From assembly GCA_910585395.1 (NCBI GenBank), contig CAJUCK010000087.1, positions 1-8,025 of the forward strand: a stretch of DNA of 8,025 bases, given 5' to 3'. The first letter of the stretch is position 1, and every line of letters starts with the position of its first letter. The stretch comes from an uncultured Lachnospiraceae bacterium. Its GTDB lineage: Bacteria; Bacillota; Clostridia; Lachnospirales; Lachnospiraceae. Made by a program: the position numbers and the translations under genes. Under the pieces are notes generated by a model. The model made no database searches, had not been told where the DNA came from, and was given only the letters and a program-made list of their open reading frames with translations. Below, in pieces: positions 1-5,730 of this stretch.

Positions 1-610
1 TTTTAGCTGCCTCAAAGATATGATATCCATTCCAGCGCTCTACAGGTTCCTTTTTCCACTCTGCTACTTTCTTTCCAAGGACGCTTGCTGCCCCCAGATT
101 TTGGAAATTCCCGCCTGGCAGGTTCATGTATCCTACCTCACAGGCGCTCCCGCTGATTCCCCGGTAAATTTCTCCGTCTATCACAATACTGCCGCCAATA
201 CCTGTGCCCACGGTAAGCATAAGAACAAGCCTGTGTCCTGCGGCGGCCCCGGAATGATACTCAGCAAGCCCAGCACAATTTACATCATTTTCTACTTCAC
301 AGGGGATTCGAAAGCGATTCTCCAGCACTTTCTTATACTCTGTACCTGTATAATCTGGAATCAGCGGCGCGGCATAAACGATCGTCCCTGTTTTCGTGTC
401 CACAATCCCTGCTGTGGATATACAGATTCCCCAGACTTTTTCCTGTGCCTGAAATTTCTCAACAATTTTTTGGACTTTTTCTAAAATTACCGGACCGCCT
501 TTGTATGCCTCTGTATTCATAACATTTCTGTTCAAAATCTGGCCATCCTGCCGTACAATTCCATACTTTATTGCTGTCCCGCCTATATCAATACTTACAT
601 ACTTTTTCAT
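1..610 (-). CDS. nanK: ROK-family sugar kinase, presumed N-acetylmannosamine kinase (C-terminus outside window)
   Basis: Reading leftwards from ATG at 608-610, 203 codons are open to the window edge, so roughly the last third is missing. The N-terminal DIGGTAIK (residues 8-15) is the ATP phosphate-binding motif of the ROK/actin-like fold. VENDVNCAG (106-114) carries the catalytic aspartate (Asp109), and TVGTGIGGS (133-141) is the second phosphate motif. The family reaction here would be ManNAc + ATP to ManNAc-6-P in the cytoplasm. The substrate is inferred from the operon (nanE, nanA, symporter, nanQ), not from the sequence. Oddity: the usual ROK zinc site is absent. Where ExGH and CxCGxxGCxE would stand, I read EVGY (158-161) and then NFQNLGAAS with no cysteines. 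ROK kinases without the zinc site exist. The ribosome binding site is weak (AGAGAA), unlike the other genes of the operon, and a promoter candidate lies just upstream. Another sugar specificity, such as glucose or GlcNAc, is possible. Confidence 0.88.
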   Translation of the reverse strand, partial: MKKYVSIDIGGTAIKYGIVRQDGQILNRNVMNTEAYKGGPVILEKVQKIVEKFQAQEKVWGICISTAGIVDTKTGTIVYAAPLIPDYTGTEYKKVLENRFRIPCEVENDVNCAGLAEYHSGAAAGHRLVLMLTVGTGIGGSIVIDGEIYRGISGSACEVGYMNLPGGNFQNLGAASVLGKKVAEWKKEPVERWNGYHIFEAAK

Positions 611-630
611 ATCTGTTCTCTGCATCTTTC

Positions 631-659
631 ATTATATAATATTGTTACACACTCTGCAA
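631..659 (-). promoter_or_regulatory. Candidate internal promoter for the ROK kinase
   Basis: On the minus strand TTGCAG (654-659) is followed after 17 nt by a perfect TATAAT (631-636), placing the start near 624, just ahead of the kinase ATG at 610. It lies in the 51-nt gap after the nanQ stop, the widest gap in the operon. The -35 matches consensus at only 3 of 6 positions, and the predicted 5' leader would be very short, so this is a candidate only. Readthrough from the nan promoter is the simpler assumption. Confidence 0.35.
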
Positions 660-661
660 TC

Positions 662-1111
662 TTACATTTTTACCTTAAAAATAGCCTTCTTTACTTCTTC
701 TGGCTCTTCTGCCGCCACTGCTGTCCGATGTGCATCGCTGGGACAGCATACGAGAAAATCATCGGGCTGCAGAATCACTGAACCATTCTTTTCTCCCTCC
801 ATAGGAAGGAAATCATCTTTTGGCACATAGACCCCAAGCTGCATATTTTCAATAAAGTTCACATCAATCTGCTCTCGGCCGGAAAGAACGACATGTACAT
901 CCAAATACTCCTTGTGGGCTTCCCAGAAGCGGTTCTCAGGTTTTGTTGTGGTATATTCCACTATATTTACAAAAAATTTGTCTCCATCAATTTCATGACA
1001 TCCTTTTTCCCAAGAAACAAGATCATGCTCATTTAAGTATGCAAAACATTTTTTGATAGATTCTCCCAAAAAGGAAACCTCCCACATATGATTAATATTT
1101 CCGAAAACCAT
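662..1111 (-). CDS. nanQ: YhcH/YjgK/YiaL-family cupin metalloprotein, sialic acid anomerase
   Basis: This 149-residue cytoplasmic protein has the usual length of the YhcH (DUF386) family. E. coli YhcH/NanQ is a metalloprotein anomerase that speeds ring opening of Neu5Ac, supplying the open form that NanA uses. Family marks seen are WEAHKEYLDVHVVLSG (63-78), with Glu64, His66, Asp71 and His73, and a second histidine in SDAHRTAV (His128). These are likely metal ligands, by analogy. The start is fixed by AGGAGG at 1118-1123, six nt before the ATG at 1109-1111. An upstream in-frame ATG at 1165 would overlap the symporter gene and has no such site. The Shine-Dalgarno overlaps the symporter stop codon (TAG at 1122-1124), so translation is probably coupled. 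Some family members are still labelled 'beta-galactosidase subunit beta', which is misleading here. Confidence 0.9.
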   Translation of the reverse strand: MVFGNINHMWEVSFLGESIKKCFAYLNEHDLVSWEKGCHEIDGDKFFVNIVEYTTTKPENRFWEAHKEYLDVHVVLSGREQIDVNFIENMQLGVYVPKDDFLPMEGEKNGSVILQPDDFLVCCPSDAHRTAVAAEEPEEVKKAIFKVKM

Positions 1112-1121
1112 CTTTTTCCTC

Positions 1122-2624
1122 CTATGATTTATAAATGGTAGTATTTTCTGCCGGAACGGAATCATCTCCCGTTATCTTTCTCCAGAAAATGCTGGCCAAA
1201 ATTCCCACGACTAATGATACTGCAATAGAAATGAGAGAGTAAGACCAGATGGAAACTGCTTCTGCCGGAACGAAATACTTGATATATACCATAACTGCTG
1301 TGGCTGCAGTAAACGCGGCCGCGGCCCCAAAGGTATTTGCCTTCTTCGTAAATGCTCCCAAAATAAACATGCCAATGAGAATGCCAAGAACCAGACCCAT
1401 GAATCCATTAAACCATTCATATGCAGATTTTACTCCGCCATTTGCCAGAACCATCGCCACAAGAATTGCAAACACACCAACCGCAAGAGATACATACTGT
1501 CCGATCTTTGTCTGTTTCTCAAAACTCAGCTCTTTCTTGCTGAGGCGTGCCTGAATGTCCAGCGTCCAGCTTGAAGCAACAGAGTTAAGCCCTGTTGACA
1601 AGGTAGACTGTGAAGCTGCATAAATTGCTGCCAGAAGAATTCCAGTAATGCCCACTGGCAGCTCAAAAGCAATGTATGAAGCAAAAATCTGATCCTGTGC
1701 TGCTGCAGGCGGAAGGGCATTCTGCTGATAGAACACGTACAGACCTGTTCCAATCAGATAAAACACTGTTGCAATAAAGATAGAAAGCGCCCCGTTTGTC
1801 AGCATCATTTTATTCAGTTTCTTCGTATCTGTGGTAGTGGTGAAACGCTGGACAATATCCTGGCTTGACACATAAGAACCCATGGTATTAAATCCTGCTC
1901 CTACAACCATGATAAATACACTGTCTTTCAAGATATTGGGGTTAAAAATCGGCTGGTCTGGCGCCAGAAATTTTCCTTCTGCCAACGCTCCAAATACCGC
2001 GCCCATGCCCCCGTTAATATGGACAACCAAAAATACTAGTGCAAACGTAACCCCAATCAGCAGCACAGAGCCCTGTATAAAATCGGTCCACAATACTGAT
2101 TTCAATCCGCCTGTATAAGAATAAATAATGGCGATCACACCCATAATGACGATCAGAAGATTAACATTGATGCCAGTGAGGCTTCCTAAAACCATACAGG
2201 GAAGGTACATGATAATAGACATGCGCCCTACCTGATAAATGATAAACATAACTGCCCCTAATATTCTAAGTCCCTTGCTTCCAAACCGCAGTTCCAGATA
2301 GTGATATGCCGTATCAATGTCCAATCTGCTGTATACGGGCAGGAAAAAACGGATCGTAAGGGGAATTGCCAGCAGCATGCCAAGCTGCGCAAACCACATA
2401 ATCCATGTCCCCGCATAGGAATTACCCGCCAGGGATAAAAATGAAATAGGACTCAGCAATGTTGCAAATATTGATACAGAAGTTACCCACCAGGGTACCG
2501 TTCCATCTCCCTTAAAATATTCTTTTCCCTTCATGTCTTTTTTGGCAAAATGAAGACCAGCAAACAGTACTGCTGCCAGATAAACAATTAAAATAATCAG
2601 ATCAATCACTGTAAATCCTTGCAT
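1122..2624 (-). CDS. Sodium:solute symporter (SSS family), probable sialic acid transporter
   Basis: A 500-residue integral membrane protein with about 13 hydrophobic segments, the normal size for the SSS (LeuT-fold) family. Family marks seen are the SSS signature around YSYTGGLKSVLWTDFIQG (168-185) and the segment ASQSTLSTGLNSVASS (337-352), which corresponds to the TM8 region carrying the conserved Na2-site Ser/Thr residues. The characterised sialic acid symporter SiaT of Proteus mirabilis contacts sialic acid through residues in TM2 and TM3, including a Gln and an Arg. Gln80 (WFAQLG) and Arg134 (QVGRMS) fall at matching places, with Ser/Thr-rich TLLSPIS (55-61) ahead of them; this match is from memory and not aligned. 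The start is set by AGGAGG eight nt before ATG 2622-2624. It lies 24 nt after nanA and 10 nt before nanQ. SSS proteins also carry other sugars, proline or carboxylates, so the sialic acid call leans on the operon. Confidence 0.88.
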   Translation of the reverse strand: MQGFTVIDLIILIVYLAAVLFAGLHFAKKDMKGKEYFKGDGTVPWWVTSVSIFATLLSPISFLSLAGNSYAGTWIMWFAQLGMLLAIPLTIRFFLPVYSRLDIDTAYHYLELRFGSKGLRILGAVMFIIYQVGRMSIIMYLPCMVLGSLTGINVNLLIVIMGVIAIIYSYTGGLKSVLWTDFIQGSVLLIGVTFALVFLVVHINGGMGAVFGALAEGKFLAPDQPIFNPNILKDSVFIMVVGAGFNTMGSYVSSQDIVQRFTTTTDTKKLNKMMLTNGALSIFIATVFYLIGTGLYVFYQQNALPPAAAQDQIFASYIAFELPVGITGILLAAIYAASQSTLSTGLNSVASSWTLDIQARLSKKELSFEKQTKIGQYVSLAVGVFAILVAMVLANGGVKSAYEWFNGFMGLVLGILIGMFILGAFTKKANTFGAAAAFTAATAVMVYIKYFVPAEAVSIWSYSLISIAVSLVVGILASIFWRKITGDDSVPAENTTIYKS

Positions 2625-2648
2625 GGCTTTATCCTCCTTATTTTTTTC

Positions 2649-3569
2649 TTATAAAAGATAGGTCGCCTTTGCCGCGCGGATCATTTCTGCGGCTTCTTCC
2701 ACAACGGCCATATCATTATCTGTCAATGCTGGAAGCGGTTTTCTGACACCTCCCAGCTCAAGATTTTCATTGATTTTAAGGATTGCCTTTATCACGCCAT
2801 ACATATTGCCCTTTGCAGAACACATTTTGTAAATAATATCATTGACTGCGTACTGGATTTCCCTTGCTTTTTCCATTTCCCCAGCTTTGACATACTCATC
2901 CATTTTCAGAAACAGTTCTGGCATCGCGCCATAAGTTCCGCCGATTGCACCTTCTGCTCCAATCACGCGGCCGCTGATAAACTGTTCATCTGGACCGTTG
3001 AATATAACATAGCCGTCCCCTGCATCCGCATGAAACATCTGAATGTCCTGCACCGGCATGGAAGAATTTTTAACACCGATGACTCTTGGATTTTTCCTCA
3101 TCTCTGCGAATAAATTCAAGGTAAGGGCAACACCCGCAAGCTGAGGAATATTGTAGATGACAAAGTCTGTATGGGGAGCTGCACTGCTGATATCGTTCCA
3201 GTATTGGGCAATTGCATGTTCCGGCAGTCGGAAATAAATCGGCGGAATGGCTGCAATCGCGTCTACTCCCAGACTCTCTGCATGTTTTGCAAGTTCCATG
3301 CTGTCTTTCGTATTATTACATGCCACATGAGCGATAACTGTAAGTTTTCCTTGCGCAGACTTCATCACATTTTCCAAAACTGTCTTCTTGTCTTCTACGC
3401 TCTGGTAAATGCATTCACCTGATGAGCCATTCACATATACTCCCTTCACTCCCTTTTTTATAAAATACTCTGTGAGCTGCTGCACACCCTCGGGACTGAT
3501 ATTGCCCTCTTTGTCATAACATGCATAAAATGCAGGGATCACACCTTTGTACTTGTCAAGATTTCTCAT
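2649..3569 (-). CDS. nanA: N-acetylneuraminate lyase
   Basis: A 306-residue class I aldolase of the DHDPS/NAL family that cleaves Neu5Ac to ManNAc and pyruvate in the cytoplasm. The motifs line up residue by residue with E. coli NanA: NGSSGE (47-52) binds the pyruvate carboxylate, Tyr139 in VIYNIPQLAG is the catalytic tyrosine, and Lys167 in VIGVKNSS forms the Schiff base. NGPDEQF (191-197) and GAIGGTYG (207-214) are also typical of the lyase branch. I chose ATG 3567-3569 because AAGGAGA precedes it by about eight nt. The in-frame ATG at 3593 would add eight residues but has only A/T-rich sequence before it. It is second in the operon, 40 nt after nanE. Dihydrodipicolinate synthase is the main alternative, but the neighbours and the GSSGE/GPDEQ motifs favour the lyase. 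Confidence 0.95.
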   Translation of the reverse strand: MRNLDKYKGVIPAFYACYDKEGNISPEGVQQLTEYFIKKGVKGVYVNGSSGECIYQSVEDKKTVLENVMKSAQGKLTVIAHVACNNTKDSMELAKHAESLGVDAIAAIPPIYFRLPEHAIAQYWNDISSAAPHTDFVIYNIPQLAGVALTLNLFAEMRKNPRVIGVKNSSMPVQDIQMFHADAGDGYVIFNGPDEQFISGRVIGAEGAIGGTYGAMPELFLKMDEYVKAGEMEKAREIQYAVNDIIYKMCSAKGNMYGVIKAILKINENLELGGVRKPLPALTDNDMAVVEEAAEMIRAAKATYLL

Positions 3570-3609
3570 AATACGCTTCTCCTTTTCATCCATTGATTAT
3601 TTTTTAATG

Positions 3610-4302
3610 TTAATTATTTAGTACTTCTGAAAATGTTTTGGTTATCAGCTGAGGTCTCGTGATAGCTGACCCCACAACCACACTGAAAGCTCCTAACTCA
3701 ATAACCCTTTTTACCTTCTCTGGCGTATTGATATTCCCCTCTGCAATCACCCTGTGTCTGACGCCAGAAATAATTTCCTTTAAAATTCGGAAATCTTCTT
3801 CTTCAATTTTATCCCCCTTGCTCTGAGGCGTATAACCCACCATCGTTGTTCCAATAAAATCAAACCCCAGTTCATCTGCATGCAGCGCCTCTTCCACAGT
3901 CGAACAATCTGCCATCCAAAGCTGATTTGGATATTTTTCTTTCACCTGATGAAAGAAATTATCCAATGTCATTCCTCCTGGACGAAGAATTCCAGTAGCA
4001 TCAAGCGCTATAATCTCCGGTGCGGCCTCCATCAATTCATCCACCTCTTTCATGGTAGGCGTAATATAGACCTGGCTGTCTGCATAATCCCTCTTCACAA
4101 TTCCGATAATCGGAAGTCCCGTCTGACGCTGTATTTCCTTTATATCTTCCTTCGTGTTGGCACGAATGCCGTATGCACCTCCTTCCTTCGCCGCCAATGC
4201 CATTCTTCCCATAATAAAAGAAGAATGCAAGGGTTCATGTGGTAATGCCTGACAAGATACAATCAATTTTCCTTTCAGGCTTTCTACTCTGCTCTCTGTC
4301 AT
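3610..4302 (-). CDS. nanE: N-acylglucosamine/mannosamine-6-phosphate 2-epimerase
   Basis: A 230-residue TIM-barrel enzyme converting ManNAc-6-P to GlcNAc-6-P. GIVKRDY (67-73) holds Lys70, and IAEGNINTPE (186-195) holds Glu188. These correspond to the catalytic Lys/Glu pair of the structurally studied Clostridium perfringens NanE. IVSCQALPHEPLHSS (14-28) is the conserved N-terminal substrate loop, and VVVGSAITRPQ (208-218) forms the C-terminal phosphate site. The start is ATG 4300-4302, preceded by a strong AAGGAGGG eight nt away, and gives the normal family length. The frame stays open upstream for 52 more codons to ATG 4458 (see the separate entry). It is the first gene of the nan operon and is transcribed from the intergenic region shared with nagB. 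Confidence 0.94.
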   Translation of the reverse strand: MTESRVESLKGKLIVSCQALPHEPLHSSFIMGRMALAAKEGGAYGIRANTKEDIKEIQRQTGLPIIGIVKRDYADSQVYITPTMKEVDELMEAAPEIIALDATGILRPGGMTLDNFFHQVKEKYPNQLWMADCSTVEEALHADELGFDFIGTTMVGYTPQSKGDKIEEEDFRILKEIISGVRHRVIAEGNINTPEKVKRVIELGAFSVVVGSAITRPQLITKTFSEVLNN

Positions 4303-4458
4303 CTGCTTTGCCCTCCTTTTCTGTAACCTAAGTATATCAGTAATGAATTTATTTTCAATATATTTATCCACCTTAGAAAGTTCTTTCATCTTTTTCCAAA
4401 GGTCCCTGTTTTTTCCTTTTCTTTTTTCTCCTTCCATTGGTAATTTTGCATAAAACAT
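4303..4458 (-). other. In-frame open leader upstream of nanE (52 codons)
   Basis: The nanE frame remains open upstream from its normal start to ATG 4456-4458, which would add a 52-residue, lysine-rich, charged N-terminus. The upstream ATG has only a weak purine-rich site (GGAAAGAAAGAAC), while the internal nanE start has a strong one. The stretch is A/G-rich on the coding strand, which lowers the chance of stop codons. I read it as the untranslated leader of the nan mRNA, but a longer NanE form or an uncoupled leader peptide cannot be excluded. Confidence 0.4.
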
Positions 4459-4475
4459 TGTTCTTTCTTTCCGTC

Positions 4476-4497
4476 TTTGAAAGTGTTTCCAATTATA
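4476..4497 (-). promoter_or_regulatory. nan operon -10 box with overlapping dyad (operator or cre-like site)
   Basis: On the minus strand a perfect TATAAT occupies 4492-4497, with no recognisable -35 at 16-18 nt, so the promoter may need an activator or be weak. Immediately downstream, covering the expected start near 4485, is an imperfect 17-bp dyad (4476-4492) centred on 4484, with six of seven arm positions paired and a GAAA/TTTC core. On the plus strand TGAAAGTGTTTCCA (4478-4491) fits the catabolite-responsive element TGWAANCGNTNWCA with two mismatches. A repressor such as an RpiR-type NanR, or CcpA, bound here would block initiation. The identity of the regulator is inference. Confidence 0.45.
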
Positions 4498-4507
4498 ACG
4501 AATTTTA

Positions 4508-4535
4508 TTGAAAATATTATTTTTGCTGTTATACT
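4508..4535 (+). promoter_or_regulatory. nagB promoter (extended -10)
   Basis: TTGAAA (4508-4513), a 16-nt spacer, and TATACT (4530-4535) preceded by TG at 4527-4528 form a sigma-A type extended -10 promoter. The start would be near 4542, giving a leader of about 110 nt before nagB. It lies back to back with the nan promoter, whose -10 is only ten nt to the left, so one bound regulator could affect both units. In the leader, CTCCCA (4596-4601) can pair with TGGGGG (4611-4616), with one G-U pair. No known riboswitch is recognised. Confidence 0.5.
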
Positions 4536-4652
4536 TAAAGAAAAAGGCATTACTAATAAGGCGTAGATTTTGCGATGTCTTAAAGCCAGCAGGCTCTCCC
4601 AGGCTGATATTGGGGGCAGTGATATATGTCTAAAAGAAAGGAAAGGAATTAT

Positions 4653-5378
4653 ATGAAAATCTGCAGAACAAAAGACTATAAGGATTTAAGCCGAAAGGCG
4701 GCAAACATCATCCGGGCACAGGTTATTATGAAACCTGACTGCATCCTTGGACTCGCTACCGGTTCTTCACCAGTGGGAACTTATGAAAAATTAATTGAAT
4801 GGTATAAGAAAGGCGATTTGGACTTTTCCAAAGTTACCAGCATCAATTTGGACGAATACAAAGGGCTTCAGCCAGATAACAGCCAAAGCTACCGTTATTT
4901 CATGAACACAAATTTCTTTGATCACATTAACATTGAGAAATCAAACACTTTTGTGCCAGATGGATTGGAGACAGATTCTGAAAAAGCATGCAGAGATTAC
5001 GACAAAATTATTGAGAACTGCAATGGTGTTGATCTGCAGCTTCTTGGGCTTGGACATAACGGCCACATCGGATTTAACGAACCCTCTGATGTATTTCCCA
5101 GCGGCACTCATTGTGTCGATCTCACTCCAAGCACTATAAACGCAAATAAACGCTTCTTTGACTCTGAAGCAGATGTGCCTCGTCAGGCATATACCATGGG
5201 AATCAGAAGTATTATGCTTGCAAAAAAAATTGTTGTTGTTGTAAGCGGCAGAGAGAAAGCTGAAATCCTGAAAAAAGTGGTTTGCGGTCCTATTACCCCG
5301 CAAGTTCCAGCTTCTGTTCTTCAGCTTCATGGAGATGTAACTATTGTGGCTGATGAGGCAGCATTGTCACAGCTATAG
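4653..5378 (+). CDS. nagB: Glucosamine-6-phosphate deaminase
   Basis: A 241-residue cytoplasmic enzyme converting glucosamine-6-P to fructose-6-P and ammonia, the last step of sialic acid and GlcNAc use. GLATGSSPVGTYEKL (33-47) is the phosphate-binding loop. Asp67 in INLDEYKG matches the ring-opening/proton-transfer aspartate, and GLGHNGHIGFNEP (132-144) carries the active-site His138 and Glu143. The position that is Asp in E. coli NagB is Asn here (Asn136), as I recall from Bacillus-type NagB. The length fits the short Firmicute form without the C-terminal allosteric extension. I chose ATG 4653 because AAAGGA lies just upstream and the protein begins in the family way (MKI.R..DY). The in-frame ATG at 4626 would add nine residues of unusual sequence. 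It is divergent from the nan operon, 350 nt away, and monocistronic by its terminator. Confidence 0.95.
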   Translation: MKICRTKDYKDLSRKAANIIRAQVIMKPDCILGLATGSSPVGTYEKLIEWYKKGDLDFSKVTSINLDEYKGLQPDNSQSYRYFMNTNFFDHINIEKSNTFVPDGLETDSEKACRDYDKIIENCNGVDLQLLGLGHNGHIGFNEPSDVFPSGTHCVDLTPSTINANKRFFDSEADVPRQAYTMGIRSIMLAKKIVVVVSGREKAEILKKVVCGPITPQVPASVLQLHGDVTIVADEAALSQL

Positions 5379-5382
5379 AATA

Positions 5383-5436
5383 AAGCGGGCAAAACCGCTT
5401 CAGATGGGACTGTCTGGAAATAGATAGTCCCATTTT
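5383..5436 (+). terminator. nagB terminator (two tandem hairpins)
   Basis: The first hairpin is AAGCGG (5383-5388) and CCGCTT (5395-5400) with a six-nt loop, five nt after the nagB stop. The second is ATGGGACTGTCT (5404-5415) and AGATAGTCCCAT (5422-5433), a 12-bp stem with one G-U pair and a six-nt loop. It runs into TTTT and a pyrimidine-rich tail. The second hairpin is a classic intrinsic terminator. The first may help or protect the 3' end. Confidence 0.88.
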
Positions 5437-5455
5437 CTCTGTTTCTTTTTCTCCG

Positions 5456-5495
5456 CATTTGACAGTCAAACTTCTTATATTTTTGCTGTCAAATG
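5456..5495. repeat. Perfect 10-bp inverted repeat with embedded palindrome
   Basis: CATTTGACAG (5456-5465) and CTGTCAAATG (5486-5495) are perfect inverted arms with a 20-nt spacer. The left arm is also part of a 13-bp palindrome, TTTGACAGTCAAA (5458-5470). The right arm lies in TTGCTGTCAA (5483-5492), whose exact complement TTGACAGCAA recurs at 5667-5676 over the -35 box of the TetR promoter. There is no T-run after it, so it is not a simple terminator. A protein-binding site is possible. Confidence 0.6.
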
Positions 5496-5604
5496 TTAAA
5501 ATTCGTGGTAAATACTTCTATGCTATCAGACGCTGATTATTTATTGGGGCGTTTTCTATTTTTCTCCATTACACAATTTTATAATACTGCTGTCTTATAA
5601 CGTG

Positions 5605-5640
5605 TGGAAATTTATCCTGTGGATAGAAATCTCCATTTTT
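5605..5640 (+). terminator. Terminator-like hairpin without an obvious upstream gene
   Basis: TGGAAATTT (5605-5613) pairs with AAATCTCCA (5627-5635), with one mismatch. Inside it ATCC (5614-5617) pairs with GGAT (5621-5624) over a TGT loop, with a two-nt bulge on the right side. Five T residues follow directly (5636-5640). It has the form of an intrinsic terminator on the plus strand, about 170 nt after the nagB terminator and before the TetR promoter. It could be a back-up terminator or the end of a short transcript. The stem is A/T-rich and may be weak. Confidence 0.45.
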
Positions 5641-5666
5641 CTTCGTGCACTTATGTAAAAATACTA

Positions 5667-5695
5667 TTGACAGCAAGAGCCATTTTTTATAAAAT
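5667..5695 (+). promoter_or_regulatory. Promoter of the TetR-flavoprotein operon
   Basis: A perfect TTGACA (5667-5672) is followed after 17 nt by TAAAAT (5690-5695), one mismatch from consensus. Initiation is expected near 5702, about 29 nt before the TetR gene start. The -10 box overlaps the palindrome at 5693-5713. Confidence 0.75.
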
Positions 5696-5713
5696 TAAAC
5701 TATAAGTTTAATT
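5693..5713. promoter_or_regulatory. Palindromic operator, probable TetR binding site
   Basis: Perfect 9-bp arms AATTAAACT (5693-5701) and AGTTTAATT (5705-5713) flank an ATA centre. The site covers the end of the -10 box and the expected start. Symmetric sites of about this size in this place are typical for TetR-family autorepression, so the product of the next gene is the natural candidate. The binding itself is inferred. Confidence 0.7.
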
Positions 5714-5730
5714 ATCACAAGGAAGAACAT

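Larger units (their letters stand above)
5379..5730. other. Non-coding region between nagB and the TetR gene
   Basis: This 352-nt A/T-rich stretch holds no convincing gene. From left to right it contains the nagB terminator hairpins (5383-5436), a perfect inverted repeat (5456-5495), a 35-codon ORF without ribosome binding site (5493-5600), a terminator-like hairpin (5605-5640), and the promoter and palindrome of the TetR operon (5667-5713). The elements are listed separately. Confidence 0.7.

Noticed and set aside
20..830. Two plus-strand open frames (20-484 and 501-830)
   Set aside because: They lie opposite the ROK kinase and nanQ, which have clear motifs; the plus-strand translations resemble no family and lack ribosome binding sites.
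1112..1165. Longer nanQ starting at ATG 1165
   Set aside because: It would overlap the symporter by 44 nt and has no Shine-Dalgarno, whereas ATG 1111 has AGGAGG and gives the family length.
3570..3593. nanA starting at ATG 3593
   Set aside because: No ribosome binding site before it; AAGGAGA sits correctly before ATG 3569 and the family N-terminus begins there.
4626..4652. nagB starting at ATG 4626
   Set aside because: It would add nine atypical residues; the start at 4653 has AAAGGA just upstream and matches the NagB N-terminus.
4542..4652. Riboswitch in the nagB leader
   Set aside because: Only one weak six-bp stem with a nine-nt loop is visible, and nothing matches a known class such as glmS.
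5493..5600. 35-codon ORF as a real small protein gene
   Set aside because: No Shine-Dalgarno, start inside the inverted repeat, no recognisable sequence; kept only as part of the orphan hairpin observation.
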